Positions 7,326 through 16,238 of a stretch of DNA of 64,000 nt are shown here, piece after piece. The DNA is from Thalassospira sp. ER-Se-21-Dark (GTDB lineage Bacteria > Pseudomonadota > Alphaproteobacteria > Rhodospirillales > Thalassospiraceae), in the NCBI RefSeq assembly GCF_017922435.1, contig NZ_VDEZ01000001.1:1426001-1490000 (forward strand), written 5' to 3'. Numbering within the stretch: the stretch's first letter is position 1; each line of letters starts with the position of its first letter. The position numbers and the translations under genes were made by a program. The notes beneath the pieces are model-generated. The model was not told where the DNA came from. It searched no databases and saw nothing but the letters and a program-made list of their open reading frames with translations.

Positions 7326-8491
7326 GATATGCCAAGATTACCGACCGTCTTGCCGAACTGGGCGGGGCGAAGTGGGCCGTTCATAACACTGCCCGTGATC
7401 GCGAGGCCCACGGTACCAAGATCATCGAACTGACAATTGGCGAGCCCGACATCCCTGTCGACCCGGCCCTGATTGACGCCTGCGAAGCCTCCATGCGGCG
7501 TGGTCGCACCCATTATTCCAATGGTCGGGGCGAAGTCGGGCTGCTTGATGCGCTGGTGGAAAAATACAAACCCGTCTGGCCGGACGTTACGCCGGAAAAC
7601 ATCCTGTGTTTTCCCGGCACGCAGACCGCCCTTTATACCGTGATGACGGCGCTGGTGGATGCCGGGCAGGGGGTGCTGGTCGGTGATCCCTATTACGCGA
7701 CCTATGCCGGGGTGATCCGCGCATCCGGGGCGGAATTGCAATCCGTTCCGCTGTCGATCGAGCACGGCTTTATCATGCAGCCGGGTGACCTGCGCGCCGC
7801 CATCACCAAGGACAGCCGTGTGTTGCTGCTTAACACGCCACACAATCCATCTGGCGCGCTGCTGGATCGCGCAACACTGGTCGAACTTGGCAAGAACGCC
7901 ATCGAACATGATCTGTGGATTGTCTGTGACGAGGTCTATGAGGATCTGGTGTTTGAAGGCACCTTTGCCTCCCCGCTTGAAATCGAAGAGCTGCGTGATC
8001 GCACCATCGTCACATCCTCGATCTCGAAAACCTTCGCTGCCACCGGTTTTCGCAGTGGCTGGGCGGTTGGGCCTGCGGAACTTTGCACCAAGGTCCTGCC
8101 GATTTCCGAAACCATCCTGTTTGGCAATCAGCCCTTCATTGCCGATGCGACCGAGGTGGCACTGCGCGGCAATTTCGATACCGCCAAACGCATGTGCAAA
8201 AGCTACGCCGCGCGCGTCGATATGATCGAAACCGAACTTGCCGGATGCACCGTCCTGAAACCGGGCAAGGTATCCGGCGGGATGTTTGCCATGATTGATG
8301 TCGGGGCGACCGGCATGAACGGCGAAGAATTCGCATGGGCGCTTTTGGATGATCAAAACGTCGCCGTCATGCCAGGTGCATCCTTTGGCGAAAACGCCAA
8401 GAACCTGATCCGTGTGGCCCTTACGGTCCCTGACGAGGAACTCCGCGAAGCCATCAAACGCATCCGGGCCTTTGCCGAGAAGTCGGCATAA
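7322..8491 (+). CDS. Class I/II pyridoxal-phosphate aminotransferase
   Basis: A 389-residue fold-type I transaminase. Lys236 in SSISKTF is the Schiff-base lysine; NTPHNPSG and VCDEVYEDL are the conserved cofactor-binding Asn and Asp segments, and SGWAVG the phosphate-binding Arg region. It transfers amino groups between an amino acid and a 2-oxoacid. The likely acceptor chemistry complements the upstream D-2-hydroxyacid dehydrogenase. Its ATG overlaps the TetR stop by four bases. The specific amino acid cannot be read from sequence; aspartate-, aromatic- or kynurenine-type use are all possible. Confidence 0.88.
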   Translation: MRYAKITDRLAELGGAKWAVHNTARDREAHGTKIIELTIGEPDIPVDPALIDACEASMRRGRTHYSNGRGEVGLLDALVEKYKPVWPDVTPENILCFPGTQTALYTVMTALVDAGQGVLVGDPYYATYAGVIRASGAELQSVPLSIEHGFIMQPGDLRAAITKDSRVLLLNTPHNPSGALLDRATLVELGKNAIEHDLWIVCDEVYEDLVFEGTFASPLEIEELRDRTIVTSSISKTFAATGFRSGWAVGPAELCTKVLPISETILFGNQPFIADATEVALRGNFDTAKRMCKSYAARVDMIETELAGCTVLKPGKVSGGMFAMIDVGATGMNGEEFAWALLDDQNVAVMPGASFGENAKNLIRVALTVPDEELREAIKRIRAFAEKSA

Positions 8492-8512
8492 AGGCCCGGC
8501 TTTGGGCGTTTG

Positions 8513-8977
8513 TTACGCCTTGGGCATATCACCCCGGATAATATAGGCCAGTGCCGCAACCACCTGTTCGGGTTCGCGGGCAACACCATTGGCCGCACCA
8601 TCGACTTCCTTAAGCGCATGATCGTGCTCGGCCGGATGCAGTGTAATATACGGAATGCCAAGGGCGGCCGCGTAACCGGCATCAAAGGCCGCGTTCCACT
8701 GCTTGTATTTCTCGCCAAAGCGAATAACGGCAAGGTCGGACTGTGACAGCAGGGTCTTGGTGCGCATGGCGTTCAGCTGCGCGCCCTTGCGGTCATGCCA
8801 GAACTTGTTTTCTTCTGCGCCAAACACGGCAACGCCGCAATCATCAGAATCTTCATGCACGGTAATCGGGGCAACCAGATCGACCGGAAGGCCGGCTTCC
8901 GCAACACCCGCCTCGATACGCTCGCGCCAGTCGCTGTGAATTTCGCCCGATAAATAGACGGTCCAGACTTTGCTCAT
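8513..8977 (-). CDS. YtoQ family protein
   Basis: A 154-residue cytosolic protein beginning MSKVWTVYLSGEIHSDW, characteristic of YtoQ, a conserved family related in fold to nucleoside 2-deoxyribosyltransferases; its reaction is unknown. Conserved blocks include the SGEIHSDW start, a central LAVIRFGEKYKQWNAAFDAG stretch and ITLHPAEHDHALKE. AGGGAGAG precedes the ATG at 8977. It is a single gene, convergent with the aminotransferase and following the tRNA-Ala gene on the same strand beyond a terminator. Confidence 0.85.
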   Translation of the reverse strand: MSKVWTVYLSGEIHSDWRERIEAGVAEAGLPVDLVAPITVHEDSDDCGVAVFGAEENKFWHDRKGAQLNAMRTKTLLSQSDLAVIRFGEKYKQWNAAFDAGYAAALGIPYITLHPAEHDHALKEVDGAANGVAREPEQVVAALAYIIRGDMPKA

Positions 8978-9029
8978 CTTTCTCTCCCTTGGTGGTCGTT
9001 ATGATGGGGTATGTCAGACCCTAAAACGA

Positions 9030-9060
9030 CAAAACCCGTCGCCAAAGGCAACGGGTTTTG
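9030..9060 (-). terminator. Intrinsic terminator of tRNA-Ala
   Basis: Stem CAAAACCCGT / ACGGGTTTTG extended by GCC / GGC around AAA, starting three bases past the tRNA CCA end. On the minus strand T-rich DNA follows. Confidence 0.85.
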
Positions 9061-9062
9061 AA

Positions 9063-9138
<76 letters not shown>

Positions 9139-9187
9139 ACTTTGTCCGCGACGCAGTCTGATGAAACAGGCTCTGCGGCGCGGCGCA

Positions 9188-9216
9188 TATTTAGAAGGTT
9201 CGCCAAATGTTGGCAA
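9188..9216 (-). promoter_or_regulatory. Sigma-70-type promoter of tRNA-Ala
   Basis: On the minus strand TTGCCA and TAAATA are separated by 17 bp, about 50 bp ahead of the tRNA 5' end. A G+C-rich stretch follows the -10, as is common for stringently controlled stable-RNA promoters. Confidence 0.6.
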
Positions 9217-9235
9217 GACCCTTTTTCAAAATTTC

Positions 9236-9541
9236 TTAGCGATCGTCGTCGTCTGATTCGACATGCTCATAGACTTCGCCAAGATCATCATCGTCTTCGC
9301 CAAGATCAGAAGCATCTTCGAGAATATCGTCGTCGATATCGGTATCGACATCATCGTCAAGATCGGTGACGTCATCGACGTCTTCGTCTTCTTCCGGTGC
9401 CGGTTTTGCAACCGCGGATTTCTTGACCTTTGTCACCCCGTCCGGCGTTTTGCATTTCGGGCAGACAACCGGGGTACGGTTCAGGTCGTAATACTTGGTA
9501 CCACAGGCGAGGCAGTGACGTTTCTTACCGCGTGCTGACAT
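9236..9541 (-). CDS. FYDLN-acid family protein (TIGR02300)
   Basis: A 101-residue protein conserved across alphaproteobacteria. The N-terminus holds a zinc-ribbon-like pair of knuckles (Cys10, Cys13, Cys27, Cys30) around the family motif KYYDLNR. The C-terminal half (about 50-101) is an extreme acidic tail of Asp and Glu, very likely disordered. Function is unknown; the fold suggests a small nucleic-acid- or protein-binding adaptor. It stands alone upstream of the tRNA-Ala gene on the same strand and divergent from aroA. Confidence 0.9.
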   Translation of the reverse strand: MSARGKKRHCLACGTKYYDLNRTPVVCPKCKTPDGVTKVKKSAVAKPAPEEDEDVDDVTDLDDDVDTDIDDDILEDASDLGEDDDDLGEVYEHVESDDDDR

Positions 9542-9901
9542 TACGGCAAATCCTCTTAATTACCGTTATCAATTAAGAAAAAGACTTTGTGTCGCAAAAG
9601 CGCAGCAAGGCTACGCACAGCGTCTTGTCCGAGAGGCCCAATTGCCATCTTGCGAGCACCTTGTCAAAAGGAAATTGCGCGTTTTTCCCTTTGGCAAGGC
9701 GATGGGACAAATCTGCCGCACATTCGTGCAATTTCCTACACCGAATTTCGGGTTCGATACTGGTGCCTGCCAACCGCTTGTGCTAGAGCATTGGTCCCCT
9801 GATTGAAAGGCCCGCGCGCGCCTGAAAACATGGCCGCAGCGCAGTGCAATTTCAATCAGCCTTTTGTTGATGATAAAACAGTGACTGGCAGGTACGAGCC
9901 C
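9542..9901. other. Divergent region between FYDLN gene and aroA
   Basis: About 360 bp with no convincing gene. An A+T-rich patch at about 9556-9590 probably holds the leftward promoter. The long frame continuing upstream of aroA to 9803 has no homology-like character. Confidence 0.45.
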
Positions 9902-11245
9902 ATGAGTTCTTCGCAAACCAAACGTCCGCTTTCCTCGGCCAAGGCCAGGCCGCTTTCGGGCGATATCCGGGTTCCGGGTGACAAGTCTATTTCTCATCGC
10001 TCCCTGATGTTTGGTGGTCTTGCAATCGGTACAACCAAGGTTACCGGCCTTTTGGAAGGCGAAGACGTTCTGGCAACGGCGGACGCCATGCGCAAACTGG
10101 GGGCCACTGTCACCCGCGATGAAGATGGCACCTGGCATGTCACCGGGGTTGGCGTGGGGGCGCTGCGTGAACCCGATAGCGTGATTGACATGGGCAATGC
10201 CGGTACCGGTATTCGCCTGATGGCCGGCATTGTTGCCACCCATCCGATCACGACCTTCTTCACCGGCGACGCGTCGCTGTGCAAACGTCCGATGGGCCGT
10301 GTTGCCGATCCGTTGTCCGAATTTGGCGCGCAATTCATCACCCGTGATCGCGGTCGTCCGCCAATGGCGGTGATTGGCACCGATGAAGCCAAACCGGTGA
10401 CCTATACCCTGCCAATGGCATCAGCCCAGGTGAAATCGGCCGTGATGCTGGCCGGTCTGAACACAACGGGCACCACCACGGTGATCGAACCCAAACCATC
10501 GCGTGATCATACCGAACGCATGCTGCGCCACTTTGGCGTTGATGTGGATGTGAAGGTCAATGACGACGGTGGCCGCACCGTAAGCCTGACCGGCCCGGTC
10601 GAAATGAAGGCTGCGGATATTGTTGTGCCGACCGATCCAAGTTCGGCGGCCTTCCCGATGGTGGCGGCCCTGATCAATCCGGATTCCCGCGTCACCATTC
10701 GTGATGTCTGCCTGAACCCGCTGCGCACCGGCCTGATCACCACCCTGATTGAAATGGGCGGTGACATCACGATCACCAACGAGCGCGAAGAAGCCGGTGA
10801 AACCATCGGCGATCTGGTGGTGACCGGCAAGAACCGCCTCAAGGGCATTGTCGTTCCGGCCGAACGCGCCCCATCCATGATTGATGAATACCCGGTTCTC
10901 GCCGTGGCTGCGGCCTATGCCGAGGGTGAAACGCGTATGTGTGATCTTGAAGAATTGCGCGTGAAGGAGTCGGATCGTTTGGCGGCGGTGGCGGCTGGTC
11001 TTGAAGCCAATGGCGTCATTCACCGGATCGAAGGCGATGATCTGATTGTCACTGGCGGTGTGGTGCCGGGCGGTGGCATGGTGGAAACCCATCTTGATCA
11101 TCGCATCGCGATGTCGTTCCTGGTTTTGGGGCTTGGCGCGGAAAATCCGGTTGCGGTCGATGATGCCAACCCGATTGCCACGAGCTTCCCGAACTTCGAA
11201 ACCCTGATGGCGGACATGGGCGCGAAATTTGCGCTGCATTCTTGA
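9902..11245 (+). CDS. aroA: 3-phosphoshikimate 1-carboxyvinyltransferase (EPSP synthase), class II
   Basis: A 447-residue enzyme joining phosphoenolpyruvate and shikimate-3-phosphate in the sixth step of aromatic amino acid synthesis. Motifs are VPGDKSISHRS (24-34), GNAGTG (98-103), SLCKRPMGRV, SAQVKSA, the PSSAAF loop and EELRVKESDR. The SLCKRPMGRV and MASAQVKSAVMLAGL blocks are those of class II (CP4-like) enzymes. The residue equivalent to CP4 Ala100 is Gly101 here. The ATG at 9902 opens just before the conserved PLSG-x-IRVPGDKS start; no strong ribosome binding site is seen. It heads the run aroA-cmk-rpsA. Confidence 0.96.
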   Translation: MSSSQTKRPLSSAKARPLSGDIRVPGDKSISHRSLMFGGLAIGTTKVTGLLEGEDVLATADAMRKLGATVTRDEDGTWHVTGVGVGALREPDSVIDMGNAGTGIRLMAGIVATHPITTFFTGDASLCKRPMGRVADPLSEFGAQFITRDRGRPPMAVIGTDEAKPVTYTLPMASAQVKSAVMLAGLNTTGTTTVIEPKPSRDHTERMLRHFGVDVDVKVNDDGGRTVSLTGPVEMKAADIVVPTDPSSAAFPMVAALINPDSRVTIRDVCLNPLRTGLITTLIEMGGDITITNEREEAGETIGDLVVTGKNRLKGIVVPAERAPSMIDEYPVLAVAAAYAEGETRMCDLEELRVKESDRLAAVAAGLEANGVIHRIEGDDLIVTGGVVPGGGMVETHLDHRIAMSFLVLGLGAENPVAVDDANPIATSFPNFETLMADMGAKFALHS

Positions 11246-11319
11246 TCGGGCCCACCAATATATAAGTCACCATTCGGGACTTATGGATGCACCAGATATA
11301 ATCACAGGGAGTGACCCAT

Positions 11320-11964
11320 ATGATCATCGCCATTGATGGGCCGGCCGCGTCCGGCAAGGGGACCTTGGCACGTCGAGTCGCAGAAGCAATGGACTATGCC
11401 TATCTCGATACCGGCCTGCTGTATCGTGCGACCGGTGCGAAAGTTCTGGCCGAAAATGGCGACCCTGCTGATGAAGCCGCCGCCGTGGCCGCAGCCGAAA
11501 ATCTGAGCGCGTCCGACCTCGAAGGTGAGGCCCTTCGCAGCGAGGAAGTCGGGACCGCGGCCTCAAAAGTTGCAGCGATTCCAAGGGTTCGCGAGGTGTT
11601 GCTTGATTTTCAGCGCACCCTTGCCACCACCCCGCCAGGCGGTAAACGCGGTGCTGTATTGGATGGTCGTGACATCGGAACGGTCGTCTGTCCGGAAGCA
11701 CCGATCAAGTTTTACCTAACAGCCAGTGTCGAAGAACGTGCAAACCGTCGGTTCAAACAGTTGCAGGAAAAAAATCCCGCTGCTATATACGAGCGCGTTC
11801 TTAAAGAGCTTGAAGAACGGGATGCCCGAGACAGTGCTCGCGATGTCGCACCGCTCAAGATGGCAGATGACGCAATCCATATTGATACGGACCGTCTGAA
11901 TGCCAACGCAGTGTTCGATGCCGTCATGGCACATATCCATACCCATATGGGTGCGGATGACTGA
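11320..11964 (+). CDS. cmk: Cytidylate kinase
   Basis: A 214-residue nucleoside monophosphate kinase that phosphorylates CMP and dCMP with ATP in pyrimidine salvage. The P-loop IDGPAASGKGT lies at residues 4-14, the DTGLLYRA nucleotide-binding segment follows, and LDGRDIGTVV and RDSARDVAPL carry the conserved Asp/Arg residues. The ATG at 11320 was chosen over a GTG at 11311 because the AGGGAG ribosome binding site sits at correct spacing from it. The position between aroA and rpsA is a widely conserved order. A hairpin terminator at 12030 separates it from rpsA. Confidence 0.95.
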   Translation: MIIAIDGPAASGKGTLARRVAEAMDYAYLDTGLLYRATGAKVLAENGDPADEAAAVAAAENLSASDLEGEALRSEEVGTAASKVAAIPRVREVLLDFQRTLATTPPGGKRGAVLDGRDIGTVVCPEAPIKFYLTASVEERANRRFKQLQEKNPAAIYERVLKELEERDARDSARDVAPLKMADDAIHIDTDRLNANAVFDAVMAHIHTHMGADD

Positions 11965-12029
11965 TCAAAAGGCGTTTTAACCGTCAGGCGTTGAACGATC
12001 CCGAGGTACCGGTCCTTTGGCCTGTTCCT

Positions 12030-12060
12030 AAGGTGAACGACTTGTGCGTTCACCTTTTCG
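12030..12060 (+). terminator. Terminator or attenuator between cmk and rpsA
   Basis: Perfect 10-bp stem AAGGTGAACG / CGTTCACCTT with a 7-nt loop, followed by TTTTCG. It lies in the 230-bp leader of rpsA, so it could end cmk transcripts or act in rpsA control. Confidence 0.65.
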
Positions 12061-12196
12061 TGTATGGAAGGTTCGCCTTCACATGCGTTCGGGCTCGAAC
12101 ACTGAATGACAAATCGCCGCGATTTTGCGGCAAAGACCACCGGACACAACCGGTTGGCCAGAATATAGTGACGATACTCGAAAGGAAGTCTGGTTT

Positions 12197-13900
12197 ATGA
12201 CCACCGCTGAAGAAGCACAATTCTCGACTGGCGAAGATTTTGCCGCCCTGCTGGCTGAAACCCTTGGTTCTGAAGACGAAGGTTTTGTTGGCCGCGTAAT
12301 GACCGGTTCGGTCGTTAAAAAAACTGACGATGATGCCATCGTCGATGTCGGCCTGAAATCCGAAGGCCGCGTTCCGCTTAAAGAATTTGGCGCAGGCGAA
12401 GTAAACATTGGCGATACCGTTGATGTTTATGTCGACCGCTATGAAAACAAGGATGGCCTGATCGTCCTGTCGCGCGAAAAAGCGCGCCGCGAAGAAGCTT
12501 GGGTTGAGCTGGAAAAACAGTTCTCCGAAGGCAAACGCGTCGACGGCACCATCTTTGGTCGTGTTAAAGGCGGCTTCACTGTTGACCTGTCGGGCGCAGT
12601 TGCGTTCCTTCCGGGTTCCCAGGTTGATATCCGTCCGGTTCGTGACGTCACCCCGCTGATGAACAACCCGCAGCCGTTCCAGATCCTGAAAATGGATCGT
12701 TCGCGCGGCAACATCGTTGTTTCGCGTCGTGCCGTTCTCGAAGAGACCCGTGCAGAACAGCGTGCTGAACTGATCCAGAACCTTCAGGAAGGTCAGATCC
12801 TTGACGGCGTCGTCAAAAACATCACCGATTACGGCGCGTTCGTCGATCTCGGTGGCGTTGATGGCCTGCTGCACGTTACCGACATTGCTTGGAAACGTAT
12901 CAACCATCCGTCCGAAGCACTCCAGATCGGCCAGACTGTTAAAGTCCAGGTTATCCGTTTCAACAGCGAAACCCAGCGTATCTCGCTTGGCATGAAGCAG
13001 CTTGAAGCTGATCCGTGGGAAGGTGTCGAAGCCAAATACCCGGTCGGTTCGAAATTCGAAGGTCGTGTCACCAACATCACCGATTACGGCGCATTCGTCG
13101 AACTCGAAGCTGGTGTCGAAGGCCTGGTCCACGTTTCCGAAATGTCCTGGACCAAGAAAAACATCCACCCGGGCAAAATCGTTTCGACCTCGCAGGAAGT
13201 CGAAGTCATGGTGCTCGACGTCGATGCCCAGAAACGCCGTATCTCGCTTGGTCTCAAGCAGTGCACCTCGAACCCGTGGGATGCCTTCCTGGCAGCTCAT
13301 CCGGTCGAGTCCGAGATCGAAGGCGAAGTCAAGAACATCACCGAATTCGGTCTGTTCATTGGCCTCATGGGCGGTATCGACGGTATGGCTCACCTCTCGG
13401 ACCTGTCATGGGACCGCGCTGGTGAAGAAGTCATCAAAGAATACAAAAAAGGCGACATCGTCAAAGCCAAGGTTCTTGACGTTGACGTTGAAAAAGAACG
13501 CATCTCGCTCGGCATCAAACAGCTGTCTGGTGATCCGTTCAAAGACGCCGTTGTCGGCATCAAACGTGGCGACGCTGTAACCTGTGAAGTTACCGAAGTT
13601 AACGACGGTGGCATCGAGGTTTCGGTTGGCGACACCGAACTCAAAGGCTTCATCCGTAAAGCTGAGCTGGCGCGTGAGCGTTCTGAACAGCGTCCGGAAC
13701 GTTTTGCAGTTGGTGAAAAAGTCGACGCACGCGTTACTGCAATCGACTCCAAAACCCGCAAGGTTTCCCTCTCTGTCAAAGCTCTTGAAGTTGCTGACGA
13801 GAAGAAAGCAATGGCGGATTACGGTTCGGCAGACAGCGGCGCATCGCTCGGCGACATCCTCGGCGAAGCTCTGCGCAAGAAACAGGAAGGCGGCGAATAA
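12197..13900 (+). CDS. rpsA: 30S ribosomal protein S1
   Basis: A 567-residue protein with six S1 RNA-binding domains at roughly 30-98, 115-180, 197-265, 283-352, 370-438 and 455-525. Domains 3 and 4 are the most canonical (KNITDYGAFVDLGG and TNITDYGAFVELE). It binds mRNA on the 30S subunit and helps initiation at weak ribosome binding sites. An AAAGGAAG site precedes the ATG at 12197. The long minus-strand open frame opposite this gene is a codon-bias shadow. It is followed by a G+C-rich terminator. Confidence 0.97.
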   Translation: MTTAEEAQFSTGEDFAALLAETLGSEDEGFVGRVMTGSVVKKTDDDAIVDVGLKSEGRVPLKEFGAGEVNIGDTVDVYVDRYENKDGLIVLSREKARREEAWVELEKQFSEGKRVDGTIFGRVKGGFTVDLSGAVAFLPGSQVDIRPVRDVTPLMNNPQPFQILKMDRSRGNIVVSRRAVLEETRAEQRAELIQNLQEGQILDGVVKNITDYGAFVDLGGVDGLLHVTDIAWKRINHPSEALQIGQTVKVQVIRFNSETQRISLGMKQLEADPWEGVEAKYPVGSKFEGRVTNITDYGAFVELEAGVEGLVHVSEMSWTKKNIHPGKIVSTSQEVEVMVLDVDAQKRRISLGLKQCTSNPWDAFLAAHPVESEIEGEVKNITEFGLFIGLMGGIDGMAHLSDLSWDRAGEEVIKEYKKGDIVKAKVLDVDVEKERISLGIKQLSGDPFKDAVVGIKRGDAVTCEVTEVNDGGIEVSVGDTELKGFIRKAELARERSEQRPERFAVGEKVDARVTAIDSKTRKVSLSVKALEVADEKKAMADYGSADSGASLGDILGEALRKKQEGGE

Positions 13901-14256
13901 GCCACCCTCCGACGAAATACGCTCTGCAGTCTTGCAGAACGAAAAGACGGGTCGCGCATTGCGCGGCCCGTTTTCTTTTGTCCGGATTCCAGTCTGGCAA
14001 ACTGATGCGCGGTGGATGGCCGATATATCCGCCCAATGCCCGGCGGCCCTGTAAAGGGCGCCAAATTGTATATCATCTGCTTTTTGCGGCTGAATTTTAG
14101 CCCGACTCTGCCGATATCGGCATTTTTCGCGAAAATTTTGATTTTAAACGCTTTTTGTTCTTGCCTTCCGGGTCGATAAAAACCATTTGAAGAGACGGGT
14201 TTGAGCGATCACACTCGTCTAAGTATTTGATTGAACAATTGGAAACGGACACGCCG
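13901..14256. other. Intergenic region rpsA-sppA
   Basis: Besides the rpsA terminator this holds a loopless palindrome GCCGATATCGGC (14110-14121) followed by ATTTTT, and immediately a second palindrome TTTTCGCGAAAA (14124-14135). These may be a weak second terminator or operator-like sites upstream of sppA. No gene is seen. Confidence 0.45.
13947..13979 (+). terminator. Intrinsic terminator of rpsA
   Basis: Stem ACGGGTCGCGCA / TGCGCGGCCCGT with G-T wobble and minimal loop, flanked by AAAAG and TTTTCTTTT. Confidence 0.85.
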
Positions 14257-15180
14257 ATGGCACTTGATGCCGATATCCTGCTGGATCGACGCCGCTTGAA
14301 AAAATCTATCTTTCGCTGGCGTGTGGTGGCGGTGATTGCCGTAATCGCGGTGATCGTGATCGGCTTGTCTGGCACGGGTGTTAAGGACAGTGTTCTGGGC
14401 GGACTTGGGCCGCGCATTGTTGAAGTCACCATCGAAGGTGTGATCACCGAAGACCCTTATCTTCTTGATGCGCTAAGCGCGATTGAAGAAGACAGCGACG
14501 TTGTCGGCGTGATTGTCCATATTAACAGCCCGGGTGGCACCATGGTTGGTGGCGAAACGCTGTTTGAGGCGCTGCGCCGTATCGGTGAAACCAGGCCAAT
14601 CGTTGCCGAGATGGGGACTGTTGCGGCGTCCGGCGGTTACATGACCGCGATTGCCGCCGACCACATCATTGCCCGCCGTGGGACAATCACCGGCTCGATC
14701 GGGGTGATTTTCCAGTCGATGAATTTCAATGGAACGCTTGAAAAGCTTGGTGTTGAACCGCTGACGGTGAAAAGCGGTCCGCTTAAAGCTGCACCCAATC
14801 CGTTCGAACCTGTTGATGATGTTGCAAAATCGGCCATGCAGGGCCTGATTTCAGACATGTTTGACGTGTTTGTTGAAATGGTTGCGACCCGCCGCGATAT
14901 GTCGGTCGAAACAGTTACGACTCTTGCCGATGGCCGCGTTTATACCGGACAGCAGGCTGTTGCCAACGGATTGATTGATGAAATTGGAGGCCGTCGTGAA
15001 GCCTTGCGCTGGCTCGAAGAGGAAGCCGGTATCACGACGGATGCACAGGTAGTGCCGCTTGAAATCGAATACCCGGAAGACGATTTGATGAGTGCTGTTC
15101 TTGAGGGAAGCCTTGGAAAAGTGCTGTCATCTGAGGGGCTTAAACTTGACGGTTTGCTGACGGTCTGGCAACCTGAGTGA
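14257..15180 (+). CDS. sppA: Signal peptide peptidase SppA, short type
   Basis: A 307-residue membrane-anchored serine protease (family S49) that degrades cleaved signal peptides. One transmembrane anchor spans about 22-38 after a basic RRRLKK stretch. The nucleophile is Ser125 in MGTVAASGGY; the general-base lysine is Lys172 or Lys177 (TVKSGPLK), Lys177 giving the usual 52-residue spacing of short SppA. HINSPGGT (89-95) is the substrate-binding strand. The ATG at 14257 was preferred; an in-frame TTG at 14227 would add ten residues. The gene lies between rpsA and ihfB, a common alphaproteobacterial order. Confidence 0.92.
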   Translation: MALDADILLDRRRLKKSIFRWRVVAVIAVIAVIVIGLSGTGVKDSVLGGLGPRIVEVTIEGVITEDPYLLDALSAIEEDSDVVGVIVHINSPGGTMVGGETLFEALRRIGETRPIVAEMGTVAASGGYMTAIAADHIIARRGTITGSIGVIFQSMNFNGTLEKLGVEPLTVKSGPLKAAPNPFEPVDDVAKSAMQGLISDMFDVFVEMVATRRDMSVETVTTLADGRVYTGQQAVANGLIDEIGGRREALRWLEEEAGITTDAQVVPLEIEYPEDDLMSAVLEGSLGKVLSSEGLKLDGLLTVWQPE

Positions 15181-15251
15181 GAGCTTCTTTAAGACATAAT
15201 CTAATCCGTGGTTGAGTGAGACTGTCAGCACCAACAGGATGGGGCCTGGAA

Positions 15252-15527
15252 ATGACAAAATCTGAATTGATTGCCCGCCTTGCGGAGATGAACCCGCATC
15301 TCTATCAGCGCGACGTTGAGCGGATTGTCGCCACGATCTTTGACGAGATCACAGACGCGCTTGCGCGCGGCGACCGGGTCGAGCTTCGCGGCTTTGGCGC
15401 ATTTTCCGTAAAACAGCGTGAGGCCCGCGTCGGCCGCAATCCGCGTACAGGGGATGCGGTTCCTGTCGGTGAGAAAAAGGTTCCCTATTTCAAAACCGGC
15501 AAACAGCTTCGCGAACGTTTGAACTGA
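15252..15527 (+). CDS. ihfB: Integration host factor subunit beta
   Basis: A 91-residue HU/IHF-family DNA-bending protein that pairs with IhfA. Sequence [11 protein letters not shown] opens the family fold; [14 protein letters not shown] then GRNPRTGD is the beta-arm signature with the conserved intercalating proline (NPRTG). [15 protein letters not shown] is a typical IHF-beta end. A GGA-rich site precedes the ATG at 15252; a longer frame from 15216 adds residues without homology. It is followed by lapA at about 220 bp. Confidence 0.95.
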   Translation: MTKSELIARLAEMNPHLYQRDVERIVATIFDEITDALARGDRVELRGFGAFSVKQREARVGRNPRTGDAVPVGEKKVPYFKTGKQLRERLN

Positions 15528-15748
15528 TTCCTGCCTGATTTGTTTTGACCGGCAATCGGGCCTGCGCCACCCGCAGCCCGCCCGATACGACCAGCATGCA
15601 ACACACAAAAACTGTGTGACTGTTGCCATGGCTTTTGTCCGGTTCTTGCCCCATACTGATCAGAACATTGATCAAACGAGACCTGCTGCCGGGTTTTGAA
15701 CCATCCTGTTTTCGGGATGGTTCAGGCACCGGCACAAGGAGCTAGGTA

Positions 15749-16057
15749 ATGCGCTTCCTTTACTGGATTATTTCCATCCCGCTTGCCGTACTGATTGCGG
15801 TGTTTGCAGTTTCCAACCGGGCATTGGTCACGATTTCGCTTTGGCCCTTGCCGTTTGAAATCGACTTGCCGCTGTTCCTGCCGATCATGATTGCGTTGTT
15901 GATCGGACTTGGGATCGGCTTTGCCTTTGAATGGTTGCTGCAAGGCAAGCACCGTCGTGCCGCACGGCGCATGGATAGCGAACTCAAGCGCATCAAGACG
16001 GATGACACTACGCCATCCACCACAAATACAGATCAAAAGGCCATCGGCCAAAGCTGA
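15749..16057 (+). CDS. LapA-domain inner membrane protein
   Basis: A 102-residue protein with two transmembrane helices (about 4-22 and 41-62) and a cytoplasmic basic tail with KHRRAARRMDSELKR. This matches the lipopolysaccharide assembly protein A domain (DUF1049), which in E. coli works with LapB to control LpxC turnover. The motif VFAVSNRALVTISLWP is conserved. ACAAGGAG precedes the ATG. The order ihfB-lapA-pyrF is common in proteobacteria. Confidence 0.88.
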   Translation: MRFLYWIISIPLAVLIAVFAVSNRALVTISLWPLPFEIDLPLFLPIMIALLIGLGIGFAFEWLLQGKHRRAARRMDSELKRIKTDDTTPSTTNTDQKAIGQS

Positions 16058-16064
16058 TCAAGTC

Positions 16065-16098
16065 AAAGGGCTCCGTTTCGGGGCCCTTTTGCTTTTTG
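16065..16098 (+). terminator. Intrinsic terminator after lapA
   Basis: Stem AAAGGGCTCC / GGGGCCCTTT with one G-T pair, followed by a T-rich run. Confidence 0.8.
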
Positions 16099-16238
16099 CT
16101 GCATGGCGCCAATGTCTGTTCGAGAGCCGATTTGACATTGGCCTTTGTGGCCAAATCGGCTAAGCCATGTCCGGTCCGCTATGAAATTTGCTGCGAAAAG
16201 CTGGGCCATGACCCATTGCCAGCCTGCCGGAGGACCCC

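Noticed and set aside
7274-8356. 360-codon minus-strand frame opposite the aminotransferase
   Set aside because: The plus strand encodes a complete aminotransferase with Schiff-base lysine; the antisense protein has no recognisable character.
12050-13393. 447-codon minus-strand frame opposite rpsA
   Set aside because: Its length comes from codon bias of the highly expressed S1 gene; the six S1 domains are unmistakable on the plus strand.
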